64,000 nucleotides of DNA from Galbibacter orientalis DSM 19592 (GCF_000260115.1 NZ_JH651380.1:1-64000), one strand, 5' to 3'. Shown: positions 17,849 through 27,426, counted from the first letter of the stretch. Notes: a model not told the origin generated them from the letters alone. Made by a program: numbers and translations.

Positions 17849-18649
17849 ATGGCTATGGATTTTTTTATAATCCAATTCCAAGGAGACGTAGCATTTACAA
17901 AACAATATAACAACTGTTATTTGTTATGTTTGGTGCATGCAGGTCAACTAACAGTGCATATTAATAAGGATCTGCAAATCCTAAAAAGGGGACAGTGTCT
18001 ACTTGTTGAAACTCCTCATTTTCTTACCCTTAACATACATGGTCATGTGCAGTTGGCATATGTAGCTGTCAGTAGTCTTGATTACATAAAACGGTTCTTA
18101 ATATCGTTTCCGTTATTGTTTTTATATAGCACGAAGAAGCGTCTTGTTGTCATTTCTTTAGACAAGCAACAAGAACATCTAATGGTAGGATTGTTGGGCT
18201 ATCTATGGTATAGAAGACAAAGAATACCATCTATTTTGAAAATGGATGAAGAACCATTTTCCATGGCTTGGCAGTTATTGTTTTTTGCATTGTATGAAAA
18301 CTTGACGCCAAAACCTTATGCAAATGCCTCGCGACAAACGCAGTTGTTTTTAGCATTTCTAATGGAAGTAAAAGAAAGTAAAGGCAAAGCGCATCGTATC
18401 AGATACTATGCAGCGAAGCTATGTATAAGTACCAATTATTTGTCAAAAGTCGTCAAACAAATAAGTGGGCAGCCTCCACGCTATTTTATTGTGCATACCA
18501 TCCTTTTGGAGTCTAAAAAGTTGTTTTATACCCACAAGTCTCTCAAAGAAATTGCAGCCAATATGGGATTTAGTTCGGTGCATCATTTTTCAGCTTTCTT
18601 CGCTAAGTATACAGGGATGTCACCGAGTGCTTTTATGAAAAGAATGTAG
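17849..18649 (+). CDS. AraC-family transcription regulator
   Basis: A 266-residue cytoplasmic regulator. The N-terminal 150 residues resemble the cupin-like sensor part of AraC proteins (KRGQCLLVETPHFLTLNIHG). The C-terminal domain (about 170-266) has the two helix-turn-helix units: ISTNYLSKVVKQISGQPP, then LKEIAANMGFSSVHHFSAFF and YTGMSPSAFM. It lies 93 bases before rteC in the same orientation, so it may take part in control of the conjugative element or of the lipoprotein upstream. The effector is unknown. Confidence 0.85.
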   Translation: MAMDFFIIQFQGDVAFTKQYNNCYLLCLVHAGQLTVHINKDLQILKRGQCLLVETPHFLTLNIHGHVQLAYVAVSSLDYIKRFLISFPLLFLYSTKKRLVVISLDKQQEHLMVGLLGYLWYRRQRIPSILKMDEEPFSMAWQLLFFALYENLTPKPYANASRQTQLFLAFLMEVKESKGKAHRIRYYAAKLCISTNYLSKVVKQISGQPPRYFIVHTILLESKKLFYTHKSLKEIAANMGFSSVHHFSAFFAKYTGMSPSAFMKRM

Positions 18650-18741
18650 CTATACAATTTTTAACCTAAGGAAAACAAGAGGGGACGTACTGCTGTAAAA
18701 AAGGGTAAGCACTTCCATAAATCACTATTAAATGAAAGATA

Positions 18742-19584
18742 ATGGTGGAAACGTATCAGGAAATTGTTGAGCGGTTTCAAAAGAAATGTAACGAATTACA
18801 ATTAGCATCCTTCAAATCATTTGATCAATTAGAAGAAGGAATTGAGCTATGCTATCAATCTCTGCAGCGCCTTAAACGAAAGGTGCTCCTCGATGGGTTT
18901 CAAAATGAATTAGAAGAAATCCATTTTTTTAAAATGCAAAAAACACCTCCAGAATCTTATTTGTATTACCTCTATAAAGTACGAACGTACCAACTTCTAC
19001 TACCACAACTCGATGTTGATGAGCAACAACAATTTTTGAAAAAAGAATTGCGTAAAATCAATAAGTTTTACGCAAAACACCGAGAACTGATTTATTATAT
19101 GCAACGGAATCGTAGTGATATGGATGAATACTATTTTACAAGAAAGTTAAAAAAAGTCCATGTTAATTTAAAAGAAAACCGATACTGGGATAGGGATTTT
19201 TCAACCCCATATGATATGTTATGGACACGTATTAAAACCACGCAATTGTATGCTAGGTTTATAGAAGTTGAATGCCAGCACTTAAAGTTGCAAGCAAACC
19301 ATACCCATTTACAGGGAGTTCAAGGGAAAACACTAAAGTGGACGGCCTCTAAAACAGCCCTTATAGAATTAGCTTATGCGCTGTATTCCAATGGTGCTAT
19401 TAATCACGGTAAAGAGGACTTAAAAAGTATCGCTGTTATTTTTGAGAAAGTGTTTCATATCAACTTGGGTAATTTTTATAAAACCTATGCAGAGATGAAG
19501 GCTCGCAAAGGAAATCGGGCACGTTTTCTACAAGAATTGGTAACTGATTTACAAGAAAAAATGCAAGAAGACGATGCTTTATAG
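18742..19584 (+). CDS. RteC-family regulator of conjugative transposon excision
   Basis: A 280-residue helical protein of the RteC family. Recognisable features are the N-terminal helical coiled region, the central YYLYKVRTYQLLLPQLD segment, and the C-terminal LKWTASKTALIELAYALYSN and FEKVFHINLGNFYKTYAEM. The last two are highly typical of RteC proteins, whose C-terminal domain has a winged-helix fold. In CTnDOT, RteC activates the excision operon. Here it is followed by a long regulatory region and a small HTH (excisionase-like) gene, the same logic. Confidence 0.9.
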   Translation: MVETYQEIVERFQKKCNELQLASFKSFDQLEEGIELCYQSLQRLKRKVLLDGFQNELEEIHFFKMQKTPPESYLYYLYKVRTYQLLLPQLDVDEQQQFLKKELRKINKFYAKHRELIYYMQRNRSDMDEYYFTRKLKKVHVNLKENRYWDRDFSTPYDMLWTRIKTTQLYARFIEVECQHLKLQANHTHLQGVQGKTLKWTASKTALIELAYALYSNGAINHGKEDLKSIAVIFEKVFHINLGNFYKTYAEMKARKGNRARFLQELVTDLQEKMQEDDAL

Positions 19585-20021
19585 TGTATGTCAATTTAGT
19601 GAAAATGGTATTTTTTAGGGATACTATATTGGTGTTTTATAGAAAATTGGTATGTAACTACGATGGCACTACGATTTTTTATTGCGCATACAAACAAGAT
19701 GAAAATGGATTGGATTTCTTACATATTCTTGCTAATAGGTAAGCCATATCAAACGAAAGTACCCCAAATAAAATGTGTTAAAATGTATTCGTAACTACGA
19801 ACGTATACCGAAAGATTCTCATAGACTCCATCCAAATTTGTATCACGAAAGTCAAATCGAAGATTGGCCCAGCTGAATTTTAATTTGGTAAGCAAATTTT
19901 CAATTTCACGAACACCTAATTAATAAAAAATGAATGTTCGTGAGCTAAATCAACGCAAAGTCGTCATTGGTTTATAAATACGTTTACAAATGGCGGCTTT
20001 GTTTTTAAAAACATAAATTTT
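19585..20021. other. 437-base regulatory region between rteC and the HTH gene
   Basis: No gene is seen. There is a palindrome TTCGTA-AC-TACGAA (19788-19801), and an 8-bp inverted repeat CACGAACA (19907-19914)/TGTTCGTG (19935-19942) with a 20-base loop. GTAACTACGA occurs twice. The region may hold the RteC target, the excision-operon promoter or a transfer origin. Confidence 0.4.
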
Positions 20022-20300
20022 ATGGGAGCAACAATTATTACTACCGAAGATCTGTATCAGTTTAAATTGGAACTGTTGGATGCAATCAAACAAGTATTAC
20101 AGGAACAAAACGGAACGCCTTCTAAAAAGTGGCTCAAATCCAATGAAGTTCGCGAACTGTTGGGAATTTCACCAGGGACACTACAAAATTTACGAATCAA
20201 TGGGACACTGCCGTATACCAAAATAGGAGGGGTGTTGTATTATGATTACAAGGAAATTATGCAAGTGTTGGAAAACAATAAAATCAGAAACGGATTTTAA
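20022..20300 (+). CDS. Helix-turn-helix (excisionase-like) protein
   Basis: A 92-residue protein. The N-terminal 35 residues form a coiled helix. Residues about 38-88 (KKWLKSNEVRELLGISPGTL, then INGTLPYTKIGGVLYYDYKE) are an HTH_17/MerR-like excisionase fold, the type common in Bacteroidetes mobile elements. It probably takes part in excision or transcription control. The next gene starts four bases after its stop. Confidence 0.8.
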   Translation: MGATIITTEDLYQFKLELLDAIKQVLQEQNGTPSKKWLKSNEVRELLGISPGTLQNLRINGTLPYTKIGGVLYYDYKEIMQVLENNKIRNGF

Positions 20301-20304
20301 GCGT

Positions 20305-20847
20305 ATGGCAGCAGGAGTAAATTACATTAAACAGCTTAATGCTACCTATGAAAAGTTCACCGAAGATAATCGGTTAAACCCGACACATATTAGTTTATAT
20401 ATGGCTTTATTCCAATTGTGGAATGCCGCTCATTTTATGCGAAGTTTTCATGTAATAAGAGGGGAAGTCATGCTACTTTCAAAGATAGGATCCAAGACTA
20501 CCTATCATCGGTGTATAAAAGAACTAGATTATTGGGGCTATTTACAATACAACCCCTCACATAATCCATTTAAAGGGAGTATGATTTGCATGACCATTTT
20601 TGGGACAACCGATAGACAAGTTATGTACCCTAGGCGTACCAATATAGGGACAAGTAATGAACCAGCCGTGGTATCTATTAACAAACCTATACAAACTTTA
20701 GAAAACTATAAAAATATGGGCAAACATAATTTTATTGAAAATTCTAAATTTAAAAAATTGCGTACAAATAAAACCAAGCAGCCTGTTGGCCAATTTTTGG
20801 ATCACCTAAAGATTAGTACGGATAAAAATTACAACGAGCCATTGTGA
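20305..20847 (+). CDS. Mobile-element DNA-binding protein (replication/mobilisation type)
   Basis: A 180-residue protein starting at the ATG at 20305 (an upstream in-frame start would overlap the HTH gene by 59 bases). Residues MAAGVNYIKQLNATYEKFTE and HISLYMALFQLWNAAHF are typical of proteins found between the excisionase-like gene and the ATPase in Bacteroidetes conjugative elements. A winged-helix-like segment (LSKIGSKTTYHRCIKELDYW) suggests DNA binding. The exact role is unknown. It overlaps the ATPase gene by four bases. Confidence 0.6.
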   Translation: MAAGVNYIKQLNATYEKFTEDNRLNPTHISLYMALFQLWNAAHFMRSFHVIRGEVMLLSKIGSKTTYHRCIKELDYWGYLQYNPSHNPFKGSMICMTIFGTTDRQVMYPRRTNIGTSNEPAVVSINKPIQTLENYKNMGKHNFIENSKFKKLRTNKTKQPVGQFLDHLKISTDKNYNEPL

Positions 20848-21506
20848 GAAAATATCAACCACATATCATAAAGGAGGGAGGTGTTGAATTTCATCTGGGT
20901 GAATTTCGTGGGGGACTCGTTTTGTATGATTTTAAAAAAATGCTGATATACCTTGATGCCAAAGGGAAACTTTTATTTGGAAAGAAGTTTAAGATTTACA
21001 ACGAAGATCACCCTATTTTATACAAGCTTTTTGTGTATTATATCCGAGATGAAGCTTCTTGCAAGAAATTGGGAATTGATCTCGGAAAAGGGCTTTTACT
21101 ATCCGGACCTGTAGGGTGTGGAAAAACCAGCTTAATGAAACTGATGCGCCATTTAGTACCCCATCAAAAGCCGTATGAGCTCATTCCTTCTCGAAATATT
21201 GTTTTCGGATTTAACAATATCGGGTATCGAATAATTGAACAATATGGAGATCACCGATTTTATTGTTTTGATGATCTAGGAGTAGAGCCTATAGGACGCC
21301 ATTTTGGAAAGGATTGTAATGTGTTGGGAGAAATCTTGTTGTCTAGACATGAACTATTGTTGGGACATAAGGTGAAAACACATGCCACCACTAATTTAAA
21401 TGCGAAAGAGCTGGAAGAACGGTATGGAAATCGTGTGCGCAGTCGAATGCGTGAACTTTTTAATCTGGTAGCTTTTGATAAAGGGAGTGGGGATAAGCGG
21501 AAATAG
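20844..21506 (+). CDS. DnaC/IstB-like AAA ATPase of the mobile element
   Basis: A 220-residue ATPase. Walker A is GPVGCGKTS (about residues 88-96), Walker B is FYCFDDLG, and sensor-like THATTNLN and an arginine-rich C-terminus (RVRSRMRELFNLVAF) follow. This is the DnaC/IstB helicase-loader type. In this context it may load a host helicase or assist replication or mobilisation of the excised element. It overlaps the preceding gene by four bases, so the three small genes form one operon. Confidence 0.75.
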   Translation: MRKYQPHIIKEGGVEFHLGEFRGGLVLYDFKKMLIYLDAKGKLLFGKKFKIYNEDHPILYKLFVYYIRDEASCKKLGIDLGKGLLLSGPVGCGKTSLMKLMRHLVPHQKPYELIPSRNIVFGFNNIGYRIIEQYGDHRFYCFDDLGVEPIGRHFGKDCNVLGEILLSRHELLLGHKVKTHATTNLNAKELEERYGNRVRSRMRELFNLVAFDKGSGDKRK

Positions 21507-21552
21507 AAAGAATCTATTTTATAAAAATAAAGCAAGGGAAATGAGTTTGGAA

Positions 21553-22452
21553 TTAATCGGATTTCTTAACTTTCTTTAAATTAATTAGTACCACTGAAAA
21601 TAAAATGATAACGATTCCTACCCATTGCAATACAGAGATTTCTTCTTGGAGGATTACATAAGCACTAAAAACTGAAACTGGAATTTCTATAGAAGCAATT
21701 ATACTTCCCACCCCAGTACCGATTTCAGGAAAGCCTTTGTTGAATAAAATAGGGGGAAGAATGGTTCCGAATAATCCCAGAAAAGCGCCCCATTTTAGAA
21801 ATAGTAACCAATTAAATTCATTGAGAATTTGAACATTCCAAAATAAAATGACCACTAGAAGGCCACCATATACCAAGTATTTACTTCGAGTAATTATGGG
21901 AAGTTCCAGAGAAACTTTGTTAGAAGCGTACATGGCTCCTGTATAACTTAATGCTGCTAATAAACCGAATCCTATCCCTGTAAAATTGATGTTTAAATCT
22001 GTTTCAAAAACTTTGGCTGCCAATGCAGTGCCTGCAATAGCGACCATAGCACCTATGATTTTGATTTTATTAATGAGCTCTCGGGCAATAAAAAACTCCA
22101 AAACCACGCCCATCCAGATGGTTTGCATCAACAAAATGATGCCCACAGAAACAGGAACGTATTGTATGGATAGGTAGTAAAAACTACTGGTAAGTCCTAA
22201 GGTCGTTCCGAAAAGGATCAATTTTAGCTTAGGATGTTTTGATACAACTACATTCTTTGTTGAGCTCTTGGATTTGTGTGGATAAAACACCGATACTATA
22301 CTAAGTAGTAAAGCACCGAAAAGGTATTGAGAAAACGTAAGTCCTCCTGTACCAAAACCATTATTGTTGGCATACTTTACAAAAGTGGCCAATACTCCGT
22401 AACTTGATGCTCCAAATGCTATGTAAAAAAGACCTTTTATATTACTGTTCAT
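21553..22452 (-). CDS. EamA/DMT-family transporter
   Basis: A 299-residue inner-membrane protein with about ten hydrophobic helices in two EamA repeats (about 5-140 and 155-290), including the typical VSVGIILLMQTIWMGVVLEF segment and a second repeat ending in ILFSVVLINLKK. Such drug/metabolite transporters export small metabolites or amino acids. The substrate is unknown. Its start overlaps the end of the esterase gene by 11 bases on the same strand, so the two are cotranscribed. It is probably cargo of the element. Confidence 0.85.
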   Translation of the reverse strand: MNSNIKGLFYIAFGASSYGVLATFVKYANNNGFGTGGLTFSQYLFGALLLSIVSVFYPHKSKSSTKNVVVSKHPKLKLILFGTTLGLTSSFYYLSIQYVPVSVGIILLMQTIWMGVVLEFFIARELINKIKIIGAMVAIAGTALAAKVFETDLNINFTGIGFGLLAALSYTGAMYASNKVSLELPIITRSKYLVYGGLLVVILFWNVQILNEFNWLLFLKWGAFLGLFGTILPPILFNKGFPEIGTGVGSIIASIEIPVSVFSAYVILQEEISVLQWVGIVIILFSVVLINLKKVKKSD

Positions 22453-23260
22453 TGTTTTTGAAAGTTTCGTTCAAGTGATAAAGTTGTATTTTAGCTGCTA
22501 TCGACCAATACTTTGCATTATGTTTTCCAGGACTTTCTTCATAATTGTGTGGAATGTGTAACTGAATTAGTTGCTCGTGAAGTTTTCTATTCTGTTCAAT
22601 AAAAGGATCATCAAATCCACAACTTATCAGTATTTTTTGGTTCGTGTTATGTAGCTTCTCTATTTGTGAAATAGCCGTATAATTCTTCCAAATATTTTTA
22701 TTCTGACCTAAAACTTTGCGCACTCCATATCTTTCTCCATAAGGAAGAAAGTCAATCGCCCCACTTATAGTTCCGATTGCTGAAAAAATTTCTGGATGTC
22801 GAGCACCTAAATATAGAGCACCGTGACCGCCCATACTCCATCCCATAATGGCTCTTTGATATTTTTCAGTATCATATTTATCATCTATATACTGAACTAA
22901 TTCTGCTGTTATAAAGGTTTCATATTTCGAATTTTTTATTGGGCTATCAATGTACCAGCTATCATAATTCCCATCAGGTAAAACAAAAATCATCTTATAT
23001 TTTAAGCTAAGCTCCAATAAAGAAGGAATATCTTTTTTTAGCGTCCGTTTTGGATATCCACTATAGCCGTGCAGGATATAAACTGTTGGCGTGTTTTTAC
23101 TTTTTGAAGGAGTAATAACAATAGTCTTAATGTTTTTTTTCATCGACGAACTATACACCTCTAGCGTATCAATATGCTGAGAAAAAGCCTTTGGACAGAT
23201 TAGAAGTATAAAGGCAAAGAATACCATTGAGTTTTTCACTTTTGCTTGTTTTAAATGCAT
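22442..23260 (-). CDS. Secreted esterase (esterase D / FrsA-like alpha/beta hydrolase)
   Basis: About 272 residues. A signal peptide (MVFFAFILLICPKAFSQ, after a short basic start) directs export. The alpha/beta hydrolase core shows the oxyanion HGYSG, the nucleophile elbow MGWSMGGHGAL (catalytic serine), an aspartate in SCGFDDPF and the histidine in SPGKHN. This is the Esterase_phd/S-formylglutathione-hydrolase-like family. The natural substrate is unknown. It is followed by an overlapping EamA transporter gene. The ATG at 23260 is chosen; 23266 would add two residues. Confidence 0.8.
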   Translation of the reverse strand: MHLKQAKVKNSMVFFAFILLICPKAFSQHIDTLEVYSSSMKKNIKTIVITPSKSKNTPTVYILHGYSGYPKRTLKKDIPSLLELSLKYKMIFVLPDGNYDSWYIDSPIKNSKYETFITAELVQYIDDKYDTEKYQRAIMGWSMGGHGALYLGARHPEIFSAIGTISGAIDFLPYGERYGVRKVLGQNKNIWKNYTAISQIEKLHNTNQKILISCGFDDPFIEQNRKLHEQLIQLHIPHNYEESPGKHNAKYWSIAAKIQLYHLNETFKNNEQ

Positions 23261-23316
23261 CCACAAAAGTAGAGAGTCATCTTTCTTAAAACATTTACAT
23301 ATGTTGAGAAAACAAA

Positions 23317-23901
23317 TTATTTTTTGATTGCTTTTTTAATCCTGCTTAATTGGGTTGGCGTGATTCCGAGGTAAGATGCAATTTGGTGTTGTTTCAAACG
23401 ACTTTCAATGGCTGCATATTCAGTTTGGAATTGCTCATAACGTATTTTCGCTGTTTTGTATTTTAAATTTATCTCTAAAGGCTCTTTGGCCACCACCCAG
23501 TTTTTCTCTAAGTAATTAATGTGGAAGTACGCAATTTCTGGATACTTTTTCATGATCTGTCTAAAATCAGTATTCTGATATTCCAGTAGCTTGGTTTCTT
23601 CCAATGCCTGAATTGAAAATAAACTAGCCTCATTTTGGATCAATGCAGCCGTGGAAGCGATGAATGAATTTTCTGAAAAGAATTTTTTAATAACCACATC
23701 TCCATTTTCATAGGTATGATAATAGGAAAACAATCCCTGTTTAATAAAAGCATAAGATTTTGGCACTTGACCTTGTTTTAAGAAGTAGTCACCTTTCTTT
23801 AACGTTCGAGGGTTTAGTATAGCTATAAAAGCATCTAGGACATCCTTAGAAAATGGATAATATTTAGTTAGTTCTCTTTTGAAGTTTTGAATCAAGACCA
23901 T
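23317..23901 (-). CDS. Crp/Fnr-type regulator
   Basis: A 194-residue protein with an N-terminal cyclic-nucleotide-binding-like beta roll (about 20-115, GDYFLKQGQVPKSYAFIKQG) and a C-terminal helix-turn-helix (RLKQHQIASYLGITPTQLSR). Bacteroidetes proteins of this type usually lack the residues needed for cAMP and act through unknown ligands. It lies upstream of the esterase/transporter pair on the same strand and probably regulates it. Confidence 0.85.
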   Translation of the reverse strand: MVLIQNFKRELTKYYPFSKDVLDAFIAILNPRTLKKGDYFLKQGQVPKSYAFIKQGLFSYYHTYENGDVVIKKFFSENSFIASTAALIQNEASLFSIQALEETKLLEYQNTDFRQIMKKYPEIAYFHINYLEKNWVVAKEPLEINLKYKTAKIRYEQFQTEYAAIESRLKQHQIASYLGITPTQLSRIKKAIKK

Positions 23902-23919
23902 GTGTTTTAAAAATTAGTG

Positions 23920-24792
23920 CTACATCACCTTTATAAATTTCTTTGGCGATATTCCTGTTTTTCTTTTAAAGACCCTTGAGAAATAAGCGTAATCTTGATA
24001 CCCTAATTCATGAGAAATGGTGGTTAATGAATTTTTAGAATGCACCATTAGCCGTTTAGCCTCAAGCACCACTCGATCCGTAATTAAGTCGGTGGTCGTC
24101 TTGTTAAGGGAAGTCTTAATAATTCTATTTAAATGTTTAGTACTCACAAATAATTTACTAGCATAAAACTTAGGTAATTTTTCATTTTTATAATGTGCTT
24201 CAAGAATGGATTCAAGCTTTGTAATGATCTCCATATGGATTGGGGTAACTATTCTCATCTTTTTTTCTGAAGGTATATAAATTCTTGATAATTCAATATA
24301 CATATGAGTAATAAGACTAAATATTTTTAAGTTTTTAAAGCTTGAATTATTATTATATTCACGCATTAACTCTTCATAAAGAGGTCTTATATCATCAATT
24401 TCTTGCTGTGAAAGGATTAAAAGAGGAGGGTTTTTAGTTGAATTATAAAAAGGGAATTGATTCAGTTTTTCCTTCAAATAAGGATTCTCGTAAAAGTCTT
24501 GCGTATGTAAAAAAATATACCCCTCTGGTTGAGTTTTAAATTCCCAATGATGTGTTTGTCCAGGTTTTATAAAAAATACACTTCCTGGTTGAATTGCGTA
24601 GGTATGGAAGTCGATTTGATGATTGCCACTACCTTTTGTAAACAAAACACAGATGAAGAAATTATGCTTATGGGAGGCGGCAAATTTTTCTTCATTTTCT
24701 TTTAGGTGTTTATTCAAACTGTTGATATGAAAATTAGTTGCATTCTCAGTTTTTTCGACTTGATGAATATCAATAATGGGAATTTCATTCAT
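23920..24792 (-). CDS. AraC-family regulator with cupin domain
   Basis: A 290-residue protein. The N-terminal cupin-like domain (about 35-130, with QPGSVFFIKPGQTHHWEF) is followed by a C-terminal AraC domain (about 190-290), with KLFVSTKHLNRIIKTSLNK, then LTTISHELGYQDYAYFSRVF and KTGISPKKF. It starts a run of four minus-strand genes with Crp, esterase and transporter and is divergent from an acetyltransferase-like gene. Confidence 0.88.
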   Translation of the reverse strand: MNEIPIIDIHQVEKTENATNFHINSLNKHLKENEEKFAASHKHNFFICVLFTKGSGNHQIDFHTYAIQPGSVFFIKPGQTHHWEFKTQPEGYIFLHTQDFYENPYLKEKLNQFPFYNSTKNPPLLILSQQEIDDIRPLYEELMREYNNNSSFKNLKIFSLITHMYIELSRIYIPSEKKMRIVTPIHMEIITKLESILEAHYKNEKLPKFYASKLFVSTKHLNRIIKTSLNKTTTDLITDRVVLEAKRLMVHSKNSLTTISHELGYQDYAYFSRVFKRKTGISPKKFIKVM

Positions 24793-24964
24793 AAAATAGT
24801 TATTACATGTCCTAAAAGTACAAATAATTACACTATTTATCCAACATGACTCTCAGTGCATCGCTGTAATTTTGAAGATATAAAGCAAAGACCTTTTTAT
24901 TTAATAGGTAGAAGGTCTAAACTTTTAGAGATAACTATATGATTAAAAAATAAGATAGCAACTG

Positions 24965-25477
24965 ATGGAAATCAAAACAAAATATGCAGTACTTCAAGAT
25001 GAATATGCCAACTGGATTATTCTTCAAGCTAAAAAAACATATGCATCATTGTATAAAGATGAAAATAAGCAAGAAGAGCTTAATCACTATTTAAATACAG
25101 TTTTTAAGAAAAATACCTTTGTTCATAGTCAAAACGATTTTACGCTGCAAACTATAATGGCTTTTAATAAAGAACAGCCCATAGGGAGTATAGAATTGAA
25201 TACCTCCCCAAAGAAGCGAACTTTATTTAAGAATGTAGATAGACCTCTATTTATAAACAAAATGTTTTATACGGATACATCTGGTCTTAACGCACTATTA
25301 GAAAAGGTGAAAGCTATTGCTTCTCAACAAAACTACGATGTTGTTTATGGTGAGATACTAGCTGTTAGAAAGGAGACTCTGGAATTGATTAAAGAAAATG
25401 GATTTGAAGTTGTTTCCGTTGAATCATCTTTAGAAAAGATAAACTTGCCAACTGTAATTTTTAAATTAACTAATTAG
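24965..25477 (+). CDS. Putative GNAT-like acyltransferase
   Basis: A 170-residue cytoplasmic protein. Alternating strands and helices, with TIMAFNKEQPIGSIELN, KMFYTDTSGLNALLEKVKAI and a closing ENGFEVVSVE segment, suggest a GNAT-type N-acetyltransferase fold. The acetyl-CoA-binding RxxGxG/A motif is not clear, so the assignment is tentative. It is divergent from the AraC/cupin gene. A hairpin (AGACCTT...AAGGTCT, 24889-24918) sits in the leader. Confidence 0.45.
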   Translation: MEIKTKYAVLQDEYANWIILQAKKTYASLYKDENKQEELNHYLNTVFKKNTFVHSQNDFTLQTIMAFNKEQPIGSIELNTSPKKRTLFKNVDRPLFINKMFYTDTSGLNALLEKVKAIASQQNYDVVYGEILAVRKETLELIKENGFEVVSVESSLEKINLPTVIFKLTN

Positions 25478-25801
25478 CCTTTGTTACTCGTTTCAGTAAT
25501 CTAAAAGCAAATGTACTGTTTTAATTTCCTTAGCATAACCAAAGCCATGATTTGATATTGAGCTTTTAATGATTATGAGTAATAGCTAGACTAGTGCTAA
25601 TACTAAAGTTTTTGCTCCTTACATAAAGTTTGTATTTCTCCCGATATACTTTGTTGTATTTATATGTTTTTAGTCTACGTTAATTCCTGATGACTTACTT
25701 CTTTTATGACTTCTGAGGTATCCGAGTTAATATGAGAATTAAGGACATCGCTGCTTACGGGTGGGTATTTAATGGGATGGATTTGAAGAAGCTGAATTCT
25801 T
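25478..25801. other. Gene-free stretch between convergent genes
   Basis: No start-bearing gene is visible. On the minus strand an open frame with no start codon runs from just beyond the GIY-YIG stop to about 25678 (ending EVSHQELT) and may be decayed coding sequence. Confidence 0.35.
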
Positions 25802-26599
25802 TTAGGGTCGATTGGTTATATACCGCACTAGGATTCTTTGAATATCACGATTGTTTTCATATGGGGTTATAAACTTTAATTGCGTTTGTTTTGGAGTGTT
25901 CATTGGACAAAAACCAAAGCCTTTATAATTCCCGTTTTTAATGTATACCAATCCCAATTCATCTTCAGATCTCCCTTCTAGCTCGATTAGACTCGTGTAG
26001 TCTTGAAGCTTGGTTTTGCTTACAAATTCATTTACACGCTGATTATAACTATCTGGAGCTTCCATGGATAGACAAGCACCAAAGCACATTTTGAGTTGGT
26101 ATTGAAAACAAGATGATTTTGTTTTATACAACCCATTAATTTTTTGACAAAGTTGATATTTCTCTGTAATGCGAAAAAGCATTTCTTTGGCTTCATTCAG
26201 GGTGGAAAACGTAGTAATTACTTTGGACGTTGAGGATATCTTTCCAATAGTTAAGGCTTGATATCCATTCGTATTCGATAGAAACAACCCATATTGATAA
26301 ATTTTTCGGCGTTGCGAACGGTTGTAAATAGGATGGTGTTTTTTAATAAGATGTGACTCATAGAGCAATGATATAAGTTCACTTCCCATAAGCTTATAAC
26401 TCACATACTTAGTAAAGTGTTGTAGCTTTTGAGATTTGCGATCCTTCCCTGAAAAATGTTGTTTTACACGCTGTTGGATATTGATACTCTTTCCAATGTA
26501 TATAATAGTTTTTTTAGCATCATAAAAAAAATAAACACCAGCTGCTTTTGGTAAGGATGCTATTTGATCATGTATATCGATTGCAATGCGTATTTTTAT
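25802..26599 (-). pseudogene. GIY-YIG/UvrC-like nuclease lacking its exonuclease domain and start codon
   Basis: The open frame encodes about 265 residues: a GIY-YIG domain (LPKAAGVYFFYDAKKTIIYI then GKSINIQQRVKQHF, near residues 15-50) and the C-terminal region found in Bacteroidetes DnaQ-exonuclease/GIY-YIG fusion proteins (ELISLLYESHLIKKHHPIYN, and a cysteine pair near CFGACLS). The N-terminal exonuclease domain, usually about 200 residues, is absent. No ATG, GTG or TTG precedes the catalytic motif: the likely ancestral start reads ATA, and the first GTG lies after the GIY-YIG motif. It is therefore probably a decayed or minimally expressed fragment. Confidence 0.65.
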
Positions 26600-26853
26600 G
26601 GTTGTTTATAAAAAGATTGTGTTTAGTACACTCAAAATCGCCCTTTTTTTCCAATTGTAAAAATACGGCATCCGTACATATCAACAAATAGCTTCTCAAA
26701 AATCCTATAGTTTAAGTCATTTTATTATCAAATAGTAGCAATTGATTTTAAGCTGTATTTTATTCACAAATAATTGATTATAAGTATTTTAAGTGTTTAA
26801 TAGTTGTACTTTTTTACTAACGAAAACGAATCAAAAATTTAAACCGTTCCGTT

Positions 26854-27141
26854 ATGAAAAAAGCAACTTATTTCACGCTATTATTCCTGCTGATTTCCAA
26901 TACCATATTAGCGCAGATTGGTGGAATTGAAGATTCAGTCAATGATATTTCAAATACCATTCGAACCATATTCCCCATAATCCTTGGAGTAATATTCTTG
27001 GTGGGATTCTTATTCAATGCAGGACATTTCTTTGGAGAGAATGCTGATCTTAAAAAGGGGATTACTCGTGTGTTGGTCTTTGTCCTTATTGCTGGCGCTG
27101 TCGTTGGCATATTTACTTATTTAATCTCCATCGTAGTATAA
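26854..27141 (+). CDS. Conjugative transposon protein TraE (DUF4134)
   Basis: A 95-residue inner-membrane protein with a cleavable signal (about 1-20), then two hydrophobic helices (about 38-56 and 70-93) separated by the short ENADLKKGITR loop. Size, topology and position as first gene of the tra operon match TraE/DUF4134, the VirB2-like small protein of Bacteroidetes conjugation machines. It is directly followed by traF. Confidence 0.85.
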   Translation: MKKATYFTLLFLLISNTILAQIGGIEDSVNDISNTIRTIFPIILGVIFLVGFLFNAGHFFGENADLKKGITRVLVFVLIAGAVVGIFTYLISIVV

Positions 27142-27426
27142 ATGAAACGATTCGAAGTCTATAAAAACATTCGGAAACAGGCGGTCATTTTTGGGCTGCC
27201 CATTTCCTTATTTGCCGTACTGATGATATGCATAGTGGCTTCGCTGTTAGTCATTATATTTTCCTTCAGTTTTGGGATGGTTGTGGGTACTTTGATTTTT
27301 AATAGTGTATTGTATATCATTTTGAGTTGGTTTACCAAGAATCCCAATTGCTTTCAAATAAAGAGTGTGTTTCCTGATCGTATGAGTCATAAACGAAATT
27401 CCAAAATTGATTATGAAGCAAATTGA
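27142..27426 (+). CDS. Conjugative transposon protein TraF (DUF4133)
   Basis: A 94-residue protein starting directly after the TraE stop codon. A short cytoplasmic N-terminus (MKRFEVYKNIRKQAVIFGLP) precedes two close hydrophobic helices. This is the DUF4133/VirB3-like layout. Its 3' end overlaps the TraG start by 14 bases. Confidence 0.85.
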   Translation: MKRFEVYKNIRKQAVIFGLPISLFAVLMICIVASLLVIIFSFSFGMVVGTLIFNSVLYIILSWFTKNPNCFQIKSVFPDRMSHKRNSKIDYEAN

